A stretch of DNA of 63,688 nt from Specibacter cremeus. Lineage in GTDB: Bacteria > Actinomycetota > Actinomycetes > Actinomycetales > Micrococcaceae. Location of the stretch: assembly GCF_003946885.1 (NCBI RefSeq), contig NZ_RWKQ01000007.1, forward strand, positions 1-63,688. The letters are read 5' to 3'. The translations under genes and the position numbers were made by a program. The notes under the pieces were generated by a model. The model saw nothing but the letters and a program-made list of their open reading frames with translations, ran no database searches and was not told the DNA's origin. Within the stretch, counting starts at the first letter, position 1. Every line of letters begins with the position of its first letter. This document shows, in pieces, positions 54,027 through 63,589 of the stretch.

Positions 54027-55211
54027 TCAGGCGACGAACGCCTGGTCCTGGATGGCGACGGCGGCGGCGCCGCGCGCCCACTCCTCGTATCCGGACGACA
54101 GGACCGGCACCCGCACGGGCGCCGCGTCCGGATCGCGGTCCGCTTCGAGGGTCCCCCGCACGGACTCGGCAACGAGCGCAAAGAAATCAACACCCTCGCC
54201 GGCCACCACGACCGTGTTGACCATGGCCAGGTTGGCTGTCAGGGCGATCAGCCGGCCCAGGGCGCGTCCGGCCGCGTCGAACACGGCCGCGGCCACCGGG
54301 TTGCCCGATGCCGCCAGGTCCAACGCCTCGGGGTAGTCGACCGGGCGGGCCAGGGCCGTGGAGATCTGTGCGCACAGGCTCGGCATGGCCAGCATGGCGG
54401 TGGAGCAGCCCCGGTGCCCGGCGGCGCACAGGGGGCCGTTGGCGGCCAGCGGGATGTGGCCGCCCAGCCCCAGCCCGGAATCGCCCGTGCGCACCACCGT
54501 GTGGTTCATGACGAGACCGTAGCCCACGCCTGCGCCAACCGTGATGACGGCGAAGTCCGGTGTGTCCCTGCCCGCGCCAAACCACTGCTGCGCCGCGGCC
54601 AGGGCCAGGACGTCGTTTTCCAACCTGACGGGCAGCCCGGTCCGTTGCCGCAGTTCGGGGCCCAGCGCAACGTCCCGCCACCCCAGGAAGGGCGCCCGCA
54701 GGACGGTGCCGTCGTCCATCACCCGCCCGCCCAGTGACACACCCATGCCGGACACCGTGACTCCGGCCCGATCCGCCAGTGCGCCCGCCAGCCCGGCGAT
54801 GGCTTCCACGACACCGGGGACGGACCTGTCGGCCAATTCCACCGTGCCCGAGGCGAGGATCGTGGCGCGCAGGTCCGTCACGACCGCCTGCAGGGCCGTC
54901 CCGGTGACCTTCACCCCGAAGAAATGCCGTGCATCATCGGGGACGTCCAGCAGCCGCACCGGCCGGCCCACGCTGCCGTCGGCGATCAGGTCGCCCTCGA
55001 CCAGCCAGCCGGCATCCAGCAGCGGCTTGCTCAGCCGGGTCAGGCTGGCCACGCTGAGTTTCAGCTCCGCGGCCAGCCGCCGGCGCGACACCGGGCCTTG
55101 GACCAGGACGGCTCGGGCCAATTCCAGGGCGGTGTCGGCCAGCGTTCCGCCGGGACCCGGACGGGCCGGTGTGGCGTGGGGTTCGCCGGGAGTGCGTCGG
55201 GTCGCGTTCAT
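54027..55211 (-). CDS. ROK-family transcriptional regulator
   Basis: 394 residues. The N-terminal winged helix (about 25-85) reads VSRRRLAAELKLSVASLTRL, followed by the ROK domain with GVSLGGRVMDDGTVLRAPFL, ENDVLALAAAQQWFGAGRD and the zinc-type cluster CAAGHRGCSTAML (usual form GHxxxxCxCGxxGC, here reduced). Divergent from the GH13 glucosidase, which it probably controls in response to a sugar. It converges with mshA, stop codons almost touching. Confidence 0.9.
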   Translation of the reverse strand: MNATRRTPGEPHATPARPGPGGTLADTALELARAVLVQGPVSRRRLAAELKLSVASLTRLSKPLLDAGWLVEGDLIADGSVGRPVRLLDVPDDARHFFGVKVTGTALQAVVTDLRATILASGTVELADRSVPGVVEAIAGLAGALADRAGVTVSGMGVSLGGRVMDDGTVLRAPFLGWRDVALGPELRQRTGLPVRLENDVLALAAAQQWFGAGRDTPDFAVITVGAGVGYGLVMNHTVVRTGDSGLGLGGHIPLAANGPLCAAGHRGCSTAMLAMPSLCAQISTALARPVDYPEALDLAASGNPVAAAVFDAAGRALGRLIALTANLAMVNTVVVAGEGVDFFALVAESVRGTLEADRDPDAAPVRVPVLSSGYEEWARGAAAVAIQDQAFVA

Positions 55212-55291
55212 CCCCGCATTTTATTCCATTCTGATGAAAACTATCGCCGCAGGTCGGCTCGGGGCCCGATGCGGCGCGGCGCTTGCACCAC

Positions 55292-55320
55292 TTGACATGG
55301 CATTTACTGTTGTCATAAAA
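55292..55320 (+). promoter_or_regulatory. Promoter of the GH13 glucosidase gene
   Basis: TTGACA (55292-55297), 17 bases, ATAAAA (55315-55320), in an AT-rich pocket between the divergent ROK and GH13 genes. The ROK operator should overlap it. Confidence 0.6.
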
Positions 55321-55415
55321 ATATTCAATGCCCTGTCCGCACGGCCCCGTGCTGCTGGCACGCCTGAACGCCGGCGCCGCATCGACGCCGGCACCATGAG
55401 AGGAACCGTCACCCC

Positions 55416-57107
55416 ATGACCGACATCCTGACCTCCAGCCACCCCGAGGCGAACTGGTGGCGACAGGCCGCCGTCTACCAGATCTACCCGCGCAGCTTCT
55501 CCGACGCGAACGGCGACGGCCTCGGCGACCTGCCCGGCGTGACCGCGCGCATGGGCTACCTCTCGGCGCTGGGCATAGACGCCATCTGGCTGAGCCCGTT
55601 CTACCCGTCGGCGCTGGCGGACGGCGGCTACGACGTCGACGACTATCGCAGCGTCGACCCGCGGCTCGGATCCCTGGACGACTTCGACGCCATGGTCGCC
55701 GCCGCGCACGCCGTCAACATCCGGGTCATCGTGGACGTCGTGCCGAATCACAGTTCCAACCGGCACGCCTGGTTCCAGGAGGCACTGGTCTCCGCGCCCG
55801 GGTCGCCCGCCCGGGCCCGGTACCACTTCCATGACGGTCGGGGGGACGACGGCGAGCTGCCGCCCTCCGATTGGCCGTCCCACTTTGGCGGCGCCGCCTG
55901 GACCCGCGTGGTGGAGGCGGCCGGGCCGAACGCCGGCAGGCCGGGCCAGTGGTACCTGCACCTGTTCGCGACGGAGCAGCCGGACTGGAACTGGGACCAC
56001 CCGGAGGTGCGCGAGGACTTCCACACAACGCTGCGGTTCTGGGCGGGCCGCGGTGTGGACGGATTCCGCGTGGACGTGGCGCACGCCCTGGTCAAGGACA
56101 TGTCGATGCCGTTGCGCTCGAAGCCGAAGCTGGAGATCCTCGTCGACGACGGCACCGACGCGTTGTTCGATCGCGACGCCGTGCACACCGTGTTCGAGGG
56201 ATGGCGTCAGGTCATGAACGAATACGACCCGCCGCGGATCGCCGTGGCCGAGGCCTGGGTGCCGTTCACGAACCGCCGGCTCAAGTACGCCCGCCCCACC
56301 GAGCTCGGCCAGGCGTTCAACTTCGACCTGCTGCAGGCTCCGTTCAAGGCGGCCGAATTCCGTTCGGTCGTGCAAAAGTGCCTGGCCGAGGCGGACGTCT
56401 CGGGCGCGTCCTCCACGTGGGTGTTCTCCAACCACGACGTGGTCCGGCACCCGTCCCGGTACGCGCTGCCGGATGGCAGCACGGCCAAGGAACTCGAAGC
56501 GTGGCTGCTGGCCGATGGCGCCACCCCGCCCACCGATCTGGAACGCGGGCTGCGCCGGGCCAGGGCGGCCACGCTGTTCATGCTGGGCCTGCCCGGCTCC
56601 GCCTACCTGTACCAGGGCGAGGAGCTGGGCCTGTTCGAGGTGGCCGACCTGCCGCACGAGGCGCTGACGGACCCGACCTGGTTCCGCACGAACCACCTGG
56701 TCAAGGGCCGCGATGGCTGCCGCGTGCCACTGCCGTGGGACGACGCCGAACCGAACAACGGGTTCGGCGGCACGCCCTGGCTGCCGCAGCCGGCATGGTT
56801 CGCCGGCAAGGCCGTGAGCGCCCAGGACGGCGTGCCCGGCTCCACGCTGGAGCTCTACCGGTCGGCGCTGGACTGGCGCCGCAAACTGCAGGGCGAGGAG
56901 ACGCTCGAGTGGCTCTCGGAGCCAACCGACATCGTCACGCACTACCGGCGTCCCAACGGATGGGAGGTGATCACCAACTTTGGTGGGGCGACGGCGTTGC
57001 TGCCCTCCGGCGTCGACCTTGCCACGGTGGTGCTCGCCAGCTCCGGCGAGCCGGCCCCGGCCGGGCACGTGATCCCGGGCGAGACGACGTTCTGGCTGGC
57101 CCCTTAA
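55416..57107 (+). CDS. GH13 alpha-glucosidase (oligo-1,6-glucosidase type)
   Basis: 563 residues. GH13 conserved regions: VDVVPNHSSNRHAWF, nucleophile Asp in GVDGFRVDVAHALVKD, acid Glu in RIAVAEAWVPF, and FSNHDVVRHPSRY. It begins WWRQAAVYQIYPRSFSDANG, typical of GH13 subfamilies 17/23/30/31. Cytoplasmic; releases glucose from short alpha-glucosides. It is followed by a REP element that serves as a terminator. Confidence 0.93.
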   Translation: MTDILTSSHPEANWWRQAAVYQIYPRSFSDANGDGLGDLPGVTARMGYLSALGIDAIWLSPFYPSALADGGYDVDDYRSVDPRLGSLDDFDAMVAAAHAVNIRVIVDVVPNHSSNRHAWFQEALVSAPGSPARARYHFHDGRGDDGELPPSDWPSHFGGAAWTRVVEAAGPNAGRPGQWYLHLFATEQPDWNWDHPEVREDFHTTLRFWAGRGVDGFRVDVAHALVKDMSMPLRSKPKLEILVDDGTDALFDRDAVHTVFEGWRQVMNEYDPPRIAVAEAWVPFTNRRLKYARPTELGQAFNFDLLQAPFKAAEFRSVVQKCLAEADVSGASSTWVFSNHDVVRHPSRYALPDGSTAKELEAWLLADGATPPTDLERGLRRARAATLFMLGLPGSAYLYQGEELGLFEVADLPHEALTDPTWFRTNHLVKGRDGCRVPLPWDDAEPNNGFGGTPWLPQPAWFAGKAVSAQDGVPGSTLELYRSALDWRRKLQGEETLEWLSEPTDIVTHYRRPNGWEVITNFGGATALLPSGVDLATVVLASSGEPAPAGHVIPGETTFWLAP

Positions 57108-57112
57108 ACAGG

Positions 57113-57166
57113 TCTCGACAAGCTCGACCACCGAATCGGTGATCGAGCCTGTCGAGATCGTTTTTT
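57113..57166 (+). terminator. REP element forming a rho-independent terminator
   Basis: TCTCGACA (57113-57120) pairs with TGTCGAGA (57150-57157), with GCTCG/CGAGC and ACCG/CGGT inside, and six T follow at 57161-57166. It ends the GH13 transcript and has the same sequence as the dispersed REP unit. Confidence 0.8.
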
Positions 57167-57172
57167 GCTTTG

Positions 57173-58258
57173 CTAGCGCTCCAGGTCGCCGCGGATGAAG
57201 GCCTCGACCTTTTCCTTGGCGATGTCGTCGTTGTACTGCTCCGGCGGGGACTTCATGAAGTAGCTGGAGGCGGACAGGATGGGGCCGCCGATGCCACGGT
57301 CCAGGGCGATCTTGGCGGCACGGATGGCGTCGATGATCACGCCGGCGGAGTTCGGCGAGTCCCAGACCTCCAGCTTGTACTCAAGCGAGACGGGGGCATC
57401 ACCGAAGTTGCGGCCCTCCAGGCGCACGAACGCCCACTTGCGGTCGTCCAGCCAGGCCACGTAGTCGCTGGGGCCGATGTGCACGTCGTTGTCGGTCAGC
57501 GTCGCGGACGTGTTGGACGTGACGGCCTGGGTCTTGGAGATCTTTTTCGACTCGAGCCGGTCTCGCTCGAGCATGTTCTTGAAGTCCATGTTGCCGCCGA
57601 CATTGAGCTGGTACGTGCGGTCCAGGATGACGCCGCGGTCCTCGAACAGCTTCGCCATGACGCGGTGCGTGATGGTGGCGCCGAGCTGGCTCTTGATGTC
57701 GTCGCCGACGATCGGGACGCCCGCGGCGGTGAACTTGTCGGCCCATTCCTTGGTGCCGGCGATGAAGACGGGCAGCGCGTTGACGAACGCGACGCCGGCG
57801 TCAATGGCGCACTGGGCGTAGAACTTGGCGGCCGCGTCGGAGCCGACCGGCAGGTAGCAGACCAGCACGTCGGCCCGGGTGTCCTTGAGCACGGCCACGA
57901 CGTCGACCGGCTCGGCGTCGGATTCCAGGATGGTTTCGCGGTAGTACTTGCCCAGGCCGTCCAGGGTGTGCCCGCGCTGCACCGGCACGTCCAGGACCGG
58001 CACATCGGCGATCTTGATGGTGTTGTTCTCGCTGGCACCTATGGCGTCCGAGAGGTCGAGGCCGACCTTCTTGCTGTCGACGTCGAACGCGGCCACGAAC
58101 GTCACGTCGTTGACGTGATACGGGCCGAACTCCACGTGCATCAGGCCCGGAACCTTCGTGGAAGGGTCGGCATTCTGGTAGTACTGGACACCCTGCACCA
58201 GCGATGATGCACAGTTACCGACGCCAACAATGGCAACCCGAATAGGATGACTGGACAC
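57173..58258 (-). CDS. ino1: Inositol-3-phosphate synthase
   Basis: 361 residues from GTG 58258 after AAGGAG. NAD site [17 protein letters not shown], then [40 protein letters not shown], and [20 protein letters not shown], the actinobacterial short-type signature. It converts glucose-6-phosphate to inositol-3-phosphate, needed for mycothiol (see mshA) and phosphatidylinositol. Confidence 0.95.
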   Translation of the reverse strand: MSSHPIRVAIVGVGNCASSLVQGVQYYQNADPSTKVPGLMHVEFGPYHVNDVTFVAAFDVDSKKVGLDLSDAIGASENNTIKIADVPVLDVPVQRGHTLDGLGKYYRETILESDAEPVDVVAVLKDTRADVLVCYLPVGSDAAAKFYAQCAIDAGVAFVNALPVFIAGTKEWADKFTAAGVPIVGDDIKSQLGATITHRVMAKLFEDRGVILDRTYQLNVGGNMDFKNMLERDRLESKKISKTQAVTSNTSATLTDNDVHIGPSDYVAWLDDRKWAFVRLEGRNFGDAPVSLEYKLEVWDSPNSAGVIIDAIRAAKIALDRGIGGPILSASSYFMKSPPEQYNDDIAKEKVEAFIRGDLER

Positions 58259-58399
58259 GGAACTCCTTATTGAAATTGCAAAGGGTCCGGACTCCGGCAA
58301 CGGTCACTGGTCCGGACCTGACGCCAACACGGCGCCTAAACCATAGTAGTCAACTGACGCCGATGCCGTTTTATTCCGGCCCGTTGTGGCACGGTCGCG

Positions 58400-59437
58400 C
58401 TATTTCTGCGCCCACCGGTTGATGTCGGACTCCACGGCGTACCGGTCAATGCCGGCCAGTTCCTCGGCGCTGAACGCCAGGTTGTCCACGGCGGCCAGGT
58501 TGTTCTCCAGCTGGGCCACGCTGGAGGCGCCGACCAGCGCGGATGTCACCGGGGTGCCCTTCGACTGCTCGCGCAGCACCCAGGCGATGGCCATCTGGGC
58601 CAGGGACTGGCCGCGTCCTGCGGCAATGTCGTTGAGCGCCCGCACCCGGGCCATCTTGTCGTCGGTCAGGTCGCTGCCGTGCAGGAAGCGTTCCTTGGCG
58701 GCGCGCGAATCGGCCGGCACGCCGCCCAGGTACCTGTCGGTCAGCATGCCCTGCGCGAGCGGGGAGAACGCGATCGCCCCGGCCCCGACCTGCTCCAGCG
58801 CCTGGTACAGGTTGGGCTCCCCATTCTCCGTCCACCGGTTCAGCATGGAGTACGACGGCTGGTGGATGAGCAGTGGCGTGCTCAGCTCCTTCAGGATGCG
58901 CGCGGCCTCCAACGTCTGCTCCGGCGTGTACGAGGAGATGCCGGCGTACAGTGCCTTCCCGGAGCGCACGGCCGTGTCGAGGGCGCCCATGGTCTCCTCC
59001 AGCGGCGTCTCCGGGTCCGGCCGGTGGCTGTAGAAGATGTCCACGTAGTCCAGGCCCAGGCGCTCCAGCGAGGCGTCCAGGCTGGCCAGCAGGTACTTTC
59101 GGGAGCCCCACTCGCCGTACGGGCCCGGCCACATGTAGTAGCCGGCCTTCGTGGAGATCACGAGTTCGTCGCGGTATGGGGCGAAGTCATCCGCCAGGTG
59201 CCGGCCGAAGTTCGTCTCGGCGCCGCCGTCCGGCGGGCCGTAGTTGTTGGCCAGGTCGAAGTGCGTGACGCCCAGGTCGAACGCGCGGCGCAGGATGGCC
59301 CGCTGCGTCTCGAACGACTTGTCGTCGCCGAAGTTGTGCCACAGTCCCAGCGATACGGCCGGCAGTTTCAGCCCGCTGCGCCCGACCCGGCGGTACGGCA
59401 TGGATTCGTAGCGGTTTTCCGCGGCAACATAGGTCAT
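58400..59437 (-). CDS. yghZ: Aldo-keto reductase, YghZ (L-glyceraldehyde-3-phosphate reductase) type
   Basis: 345 residues. RRVGRSGLKLPAVSLGLWHN, FDLANNYGPPDGGAETNFGR (catalytic Asp, Tyr), VISTKAGYYMWPGPYGEWGS and VDIFYSHRPD (Lys and His of the tetrad) closely track E. coli YghZ. NADPH-dependent reduction of methylglyoxal or L-glyceraldehyde-3-phosphate is expected. ATG 59437; upstream ORF extension runs antisense to glgX and is not used. Confidence 0.9.
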   Translation of the reverse strand: MTYVAAENRYESMPYRRVGRSGLKLPAVSLGLWHNFGDDKSFETQRAILRRAFDLGVTHFDLANNYGPPDGGAETNFGRHLADDFAPYRDELVISTKAGYYMWPGPYGEWGSRKYLLASLDASLERLGLDYVDIFYSHRPDPETPLEETMGALDTAVRSGKALYAGISSYTPEQTLEAARILKELSTPLLIHQPSYSMLNRWTENGEPNLYQALEQVGAGAIAFSPLAQGMLTDRYLGGVPADSRAAKERFLHGSDLTDDKMARVRALNDIAAGRGQSLAQMAIAWVLREQSKGTPVTSALVGASSVAQLENNLAAVDNLAFSAEELAGIDRYAVESDINRWAQK

Positions 59438-59462
59438 GGGCCCATCCTGCCATCCGCCGGCA

Positions 59463-61580
59463 TCAAATCCGAGCGCGCAGCACCATGGCCGATTTCGCCC
59501 GGGCGGCCACGGTGGCCCCGGCACCCCGGGGCGGGGCCGCGGGGACGGTGGCGGACGGATCGTCGGCCGTGTTGACGACCTGCTCCCACGCCGGCGCATA
59601 GCCCGCGTCGGGGAGCGTGAAGTCCACGTCGTTGTCGGCGGCGTTGAACAACAGCAGGAAGCAGTCGTCAACCACCGGCCGGCCGTGTTCGTCCGGGTCG
59701 CGGATGCCGCCGCCGTTGAGGAACACGCCGATGCTGCGGTCAAGGGCGTTGTCCCAGTCGTCCACCGTCATGGCCGCGGCGTCCGGGCGCAGCCACACAA
59801 TGTCCGGCAGTGCGCCGTCCGCCCCGCGTTCGGCGGGACGGCCGTCGAAGAAGCGGCGGCGGCGGAACACCGGATGGTCGGTGCGGAGCCGCCCCAGCAG
59901 GGCGGTGAAGCCGATCAGGCCATGGTCCGCCTTGTCCCAATTGATCCAGGTCAGCGGCGAATCCTGGCAGTAGGCGTTGTTGTTGCCGTCCTGGGTCCGT
60001 CCCAGCTCGTCCCCGTGCAGCAGCATGGGCACGCCCTGGGCCAGCAGCAGCGTCACCAGGAAGTTGCGTTGCTGGCGGGCGCGCAGCGCCGTGATGGCCG
60101 GATCGCCACTGGGCCCCTCCACGCCGTGGTTGCACGAGCGGTTGTCGTCCGTGCCGTCCCTGTTGTCCTCGCCGTTGCCGAGGTTGTGCTTGTCGTTGTA
60201 GCTGACCAGGTCCGCCAGTGTGAAGCCGTCGTGCGCGGTGACGAAGTTGATGGATGCCATGGGTCGGCGGCCGGAGTGCTCGTAGAGGTCGGAGGAGCCC
60301 GTCAGGCGTGAGGCGAACTCGCCCAGCGTGGCCGGCTCGCCGCGCCAAAAGTCCCGGACGGTGTCGCGGAACTGGCCGTTCCATTCGCTCCACAGCGCCG
60401 GGAAGTTGCCCACCTGGTAGCCGCCCGGGCCGATGTCCCAGGGCTCGGCGATCAGCTTGACCCGGGAAATGACGGGATCCTGCTGCACCAGGTCAAAGAA
60501 CGACGACAGTTTGTCGACGTCGTAGAACTCGCGGGCCAGGGTGGCCGCCAGGTCGAAGCGGAACCCGTCCACGTGCATCTCGGTCACCCAGTACCGCAAC
60601 GAGTCCATCAGGAGTTGCAGCGGCTGTGGTTGGCGGACGTTCAGCGAGTTCCCGGTGCCCGTGTAGTCGACGTAGTACTGACGGTCGTCGTCCTGCAGGC
60701 GGTAGTAGGCGTCATTGTCGATGCCGCGGAAGGACAGCGCGGGCCCCAGCTGGTTGCCCTCGGCCGTGTGGTTGTACACGACGTCCAGGATGACTTCCAG
60801 CCCCGCCGCGTGCAGGTCCCGGACCATCTCCTTGAACTCGCGCACCTGCTCCCCCGGATCCCGGGTGGCGGCGTACTCGTTGTGCGGGGCGAAGAAGCCG
60901 ATGGAGTTGTAGCCCCAGTAGTTCCGCAGCCCTTTCGAGAGCAGTGCGTCGTCCTGCACGAACTGATGCACCGGCATCAGCTCGATCGCCGTGATCCCCA
61001 GCGACTTCACGTGGCTCACCACGGCCGGGTGGGCCACCGCGGCGAAGGTGCCGCGCTGGTGCTCGGGGACGTCGGGGTGCAGCGCCGTGAGCCCCAAGAC
61101 GTGCGCCTCATAGACGACCGTGCGGTGGTAGGGGATGCCGGGCGCCGCATCCCCGGCCCAGTCGAACGCCTCGTCGACCACCACGGAACGGAACACGTGC
61201 GCCGCGGAGTCGTCGTCGTTGCGCGCCAGCGGGTCGCCGAATTCATACGAGAACACGGGCTGGCCCCAGTCGACGGCGCCGGTGACGGCCAGGGCGTAGG
61301 GGTCGAGCAGCAGTTTGTGCGCGTTGAACCGCAGTCCGTTGGCCGGGTCCCACGGGCCGTCCACCCGGTAGCCGTAGTGCTGGCCGGGGCCGACGCCGGG
61401 CAGGTACCCGTGCCACACGCATCCGTCCACCTCGGTCAGCCCGACCCGGGTTTCGGTCCCCGCCGCGTCGAACAGGCAGAGCTGGACGGCCTGCGCGCCG
61501 TCGCTGAACAAAGCGAAGTTGGTGCCGCCGTCGTCGGCATGCGCACCCAACGGGTACGCTTTCCCGGGCCAGATTTCCAC
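59463..61580 (-). CDS. glgX: Glycogen debranching enzyme GlgX
   Basis: 705 residues from GTG 61580 behind GAGGGAG. The CBM48 N-terminus EIWPGKAYPLGAHADDGGTN is followed by the GH13_11 barrel: VYEAHVLGLTALHPDVPE, LDVVYNHTAEGN, nucleophile Asp in HVDGFRFDLAATLARE, acid Glu in LIAEPWDIGPGGYQVG and FVTAHDGFTLADLVSYN. It removes alpha-1,6 branches of glycogen limit dextrins. Confidence 0.95.
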   Translation of the reverse strand: MEIWPGKAYPLGAHADDGGTNFALFSDGAQAVQLCLFDAAGTETRVGLTEVDGCVWHGYLPGVGPGQHYGYRVDGPWDPANGLRFNAHKLLLDPYALAVTGAVDWGQPVFSYEFGDPLARNDDDSAAHVFRSVVVDEAFDWAGDAAPGIPYHRTVVYEAHVLGLTALHPDVPEHQRGTFAAVAHPAVVSHVKSLGITAIELMPVHQFVQDDALLSKGLRNYWGYNSIGFFAPHNEYAATRDPGEQVREFKEMVRDLHAAGLEVILDVVYNHTAEGNQLGPALSFRGIDNDAYYRLQDDDRQYYVDYTGTGNSLNVRQPQPLQLLMDSLRYWVTEMHVDGFRFDLAATLAREFYDVDKLSSFFDLVQQDPVISRVKLIAEPWDIGPGGYQVGNFPALWSEWNGQFRDTVRDFWRGEPATLGEFASRLTGSSDLYEHSGRRPMASINFVTAHDGFTLADLVSYNDKHNLGNGEDNRDGTDDNRSCNHGVEGPSGDPAITALRARQQRNFLVTLLLAQGVPMLLHGDELGRTQDGNNNAYCQDSPLTWINWDKADHGLIGFTALLGRLRTDHPVFRRRRFFDGRPAERGADGALPDIVWLRPDAAAMTVDDWDNALDRSIGVFLNGGGIRDPDEHGRPVVDDCFLLLFNAADNDVDFTLPDAGYAPAWEQVVNTADDPSATVPAAPPRGAGATVAARAKSAMVLRARI

Positions 61581-61648
61581 TGCGGCTCCCTCGTTGTCAT
61601 GACATCCTGTGGTGAAATGCGCGTTGTGGCATGGCCCGGGCGGCGGCG

Positions 61649-63226
61649 CTAGGGACCGGTGCCGCCCCGCCTCACGATACCGGCCCACACGTCCGGGATG
61701 CGGGCGGCCAGTTGCCCGGCGTTCAGCGGCGCGTCGGGGCCCACGCGGCCCAGCCGGCCGTGCAGGGCGGCGCCGACGGCCGCCGCCAACGCCCACCTGT
61801 CGGCGGCGGCGACGCCGGGCAGCCCCCAGCCCTCCCGCTCGGCGACCATGGCCAGCAGCGCGGCCAGGATGCCGGCGAGCGTGTCGCCGCTGCCGGCCGT
61901 CGCCAGCGACGGCGTGCCGTCGCCCTGCGCGAACACGGTGCCGGTGGGTGAAGCCACCAGCGTCACGGGCCCCTTCAGCAGGACGGTGGCGCCGGTGAGC
62001 TGCACGGCGCGCCGGGCGGCGGCCAGTGTGGCGCGTTCGACGTCGGCCCGGCGCGTGGGCTGGCCCAGTCGCGTCAGCAGCGCCGCCAGTTCCCCGGCGT
62101 GCGGGGTGAGGACCAGGTGCGGGCGCGGTGCGTCGGCTCGCCCGAGCAGGTCCAGGGCGGCCGCGTCGATGACGGCGGGCAGGCCGGCGTCGATGACGTC
62201 CCGGGCGCGCCGCTGCTGGGTGGCGTCCCCGTCGATGCCGGGGCCGGCCAGCCAGGCCTGCACGTGGTGGCCTGCGACGGGCAGGTCCGCGCACACGGCC
62301 TCGGGGTTGCGGGCCTGGATGAGTGCCGCGACGGGACCGGGTCCCAGGTACCGGACCATGCCCGGGCCGCAGGCCGAGGCGGCGGCCACGGCCAACAGCG
62401 CGGCGCCGGGGTATTGCGCCGAGCCGGCCACGATCCCGGCCACGCCGCGCGCGTACTTGTGGTCGGCGGCCGCCGGCCGCGGCAGCAGGGCGGCCAGGTC
62501 CGCAGGCGTCAACCGGAGCACGTCCGGGTCGCCGAGGTGCGTGCCGATGCCGAGGTCGATGGTGGTCACGGCGCCGGCGGCCAGCGCGCCGGGCGCCACG
62601 AACAGCCCGGTCTTGGCCGCGCCGAAGGTGACGGTCCGGTCCGCGGGCAGCACGGGTTCGTGGACCTCGCCGGTGCCGGCGTCGACCCCGCTGGGCAGGT
62701 CGCAGGCGACGACGGACGGAACCGGGCGGCCGGCCCGGTGGCGGTCGCGCAGCAGGCCGGCCATGGACCGCAGCACCGTCGCGGCCGGCTCCCGTGCGGC
62801 ACCGGTGCTGCCGGTGCCCAGGATGCCGTCGATGACGACGTCGGCGCGGGCCGCCTCGTTGACGAATGCGTCCACGGGTCCGGGGTCGGCAGCGCCGGTG
62901 GCAAGCTCCACGACCCGGCCGCCGGCGGCCCGGAAGGCGGCCAGCGCATCGGGGTGGGTGCGCGCGCTGGTGAGCACCGCCGTCGTCCGGGCCCCCAGCC
63001 GCGCCAGGCCGGCGGCCGCGTACAGCGCGTCGCCGCCGTTGTTGCCGGCGCCGGCGAGGACCAGCACGCGGGAGCCGTAGACCGGGGCGCCACGCTCGCG
63101 CAGCACGCGCACGACGGCGGTGCGCAGGCCGTGCGCGGCGGTGTGCATGAGCGCGGGGCCGGCCCCCGCATCGAGCAGCGGCTGCTCGGCGGCGCGCACG
63201 GCGGCGCCGGTGTGGGCGCGCAGCAC
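61649..63226 (-). CDS. nnrD: Bifunctional NAD(P)HX epimerase/dehydratase
   Basis: 525 residues. The N-terminal YjeF epimerase half has VLVLAGAGNNGGDALYAAAGLARLG and IDGILGTGSTGA. The C-terminal ADP-dependent dehydratase half has GIVAGSAQYPGAALLAVAA, VLTPHAGELAALL and ATAGSGDTLAGILAALLA. It repairs hydrated NAD(P)H. GTG 63226 is one base from the acpS stop, so the two genes are coupled. Confidence 0.94.
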   Translation of the reverse strand: MLRAHTGAAVRAAEQPLLDAGAGPALMHTAAHGLRTAVVRVLRERGAPVYGSRVLVLAGAGNNGGDALYAAAGLARLGARTTAVLTSARTHPDALAAFRAAGGRVVELATGAADPGPVDAFVNEAARADVVIDGILGTGSTGAAREPAATVLRSMAGLLRDRHRAGRPVPSVVACDLPSGVDAGTGEVHEPVLPADRTVTFGAAKTGLFVAPGALAAGAVTTIDLGIGTHLGDPDVLRLTPADLAALLPRPAAADHKYARGVAGIVAGSAQYPGAALLAVAAASACGPGMVRYLGPGPVAALIQARNPEAVCADLPVAGHHVQAWLAGPGIDGDATQQRRARDVIDAGLPAVIDAAALDLLGRADAPRPHLVLTPHAGELAALLTRLGQPTRRADVERATLAAARRAVQLTGATVLLKGPVTLVASPTGTVFAQGDGTPSLATAGSGDTLAGILAALLAMVAEREGWGLPGVAAADRWALAAAVGAALHGRLGRVGPDAPLNAGQLAARIPDVWAGIVRRGGTGP

Positions 63227-63227
63227 G

Positions 63228-63575
63228 CTACCCCTCCGCGATCACCGTGGCCGTGGCGATGCCGCCGTCGTGGCTCATCGACAGGTGCCAGCGTTTGATG
63301 CCCTTGGCCTGGGCGACACCGGCGACGGTGTCCTTGACCTGGACCGTGGGTCCGTGCTCGTCCAGCCCGATCCAGCAGTCCTGCCAGTTCATGCCGGCCG
63401 GCGCCCCGAGGGCCTTGGCCACCGATTCCTTCGCCGCGAACCGCGCCGCGAGGGAACGCAGGTTCAGGCTGCGCTCGGCCGGCACGAACAACCTGTCGCG
63501 CAGGCCGGGGGTCCGCTCCAGCTGGCGGCCGAATCGCTCCACGTCCACCACGTCCACGCCAATGCCGATAATCAT
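63228..63575 (-). CDS. acpS: Holo-[acyl-carrier-protein] synthase
   Basis: 115 residues. [20 protein letters not shown] (Mg-binding Asp) and [16 protein letters not shown] (Glu, Lys) are the AcpS signature, and [20 protein letters not shown] closes the fold. It transfers phosphopantetheine from CoA to ACP. ATG 63575; the upstream extension is repeat DNA. Confidence 0.95.
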   Translation of the reverse strand: MIIGIGVDVVDVERFGRQLERTPGLRDRLFVPAERSLNLRSLAARFAAKESVAKALGAPAGMNWQDCWIGLDEHGPTVQVKDTVAGVAQAKGIKRWHLSMSHDGGIATATVIAEG

Positions 63576-63589
63576 GGTCCCAAGCCTAG

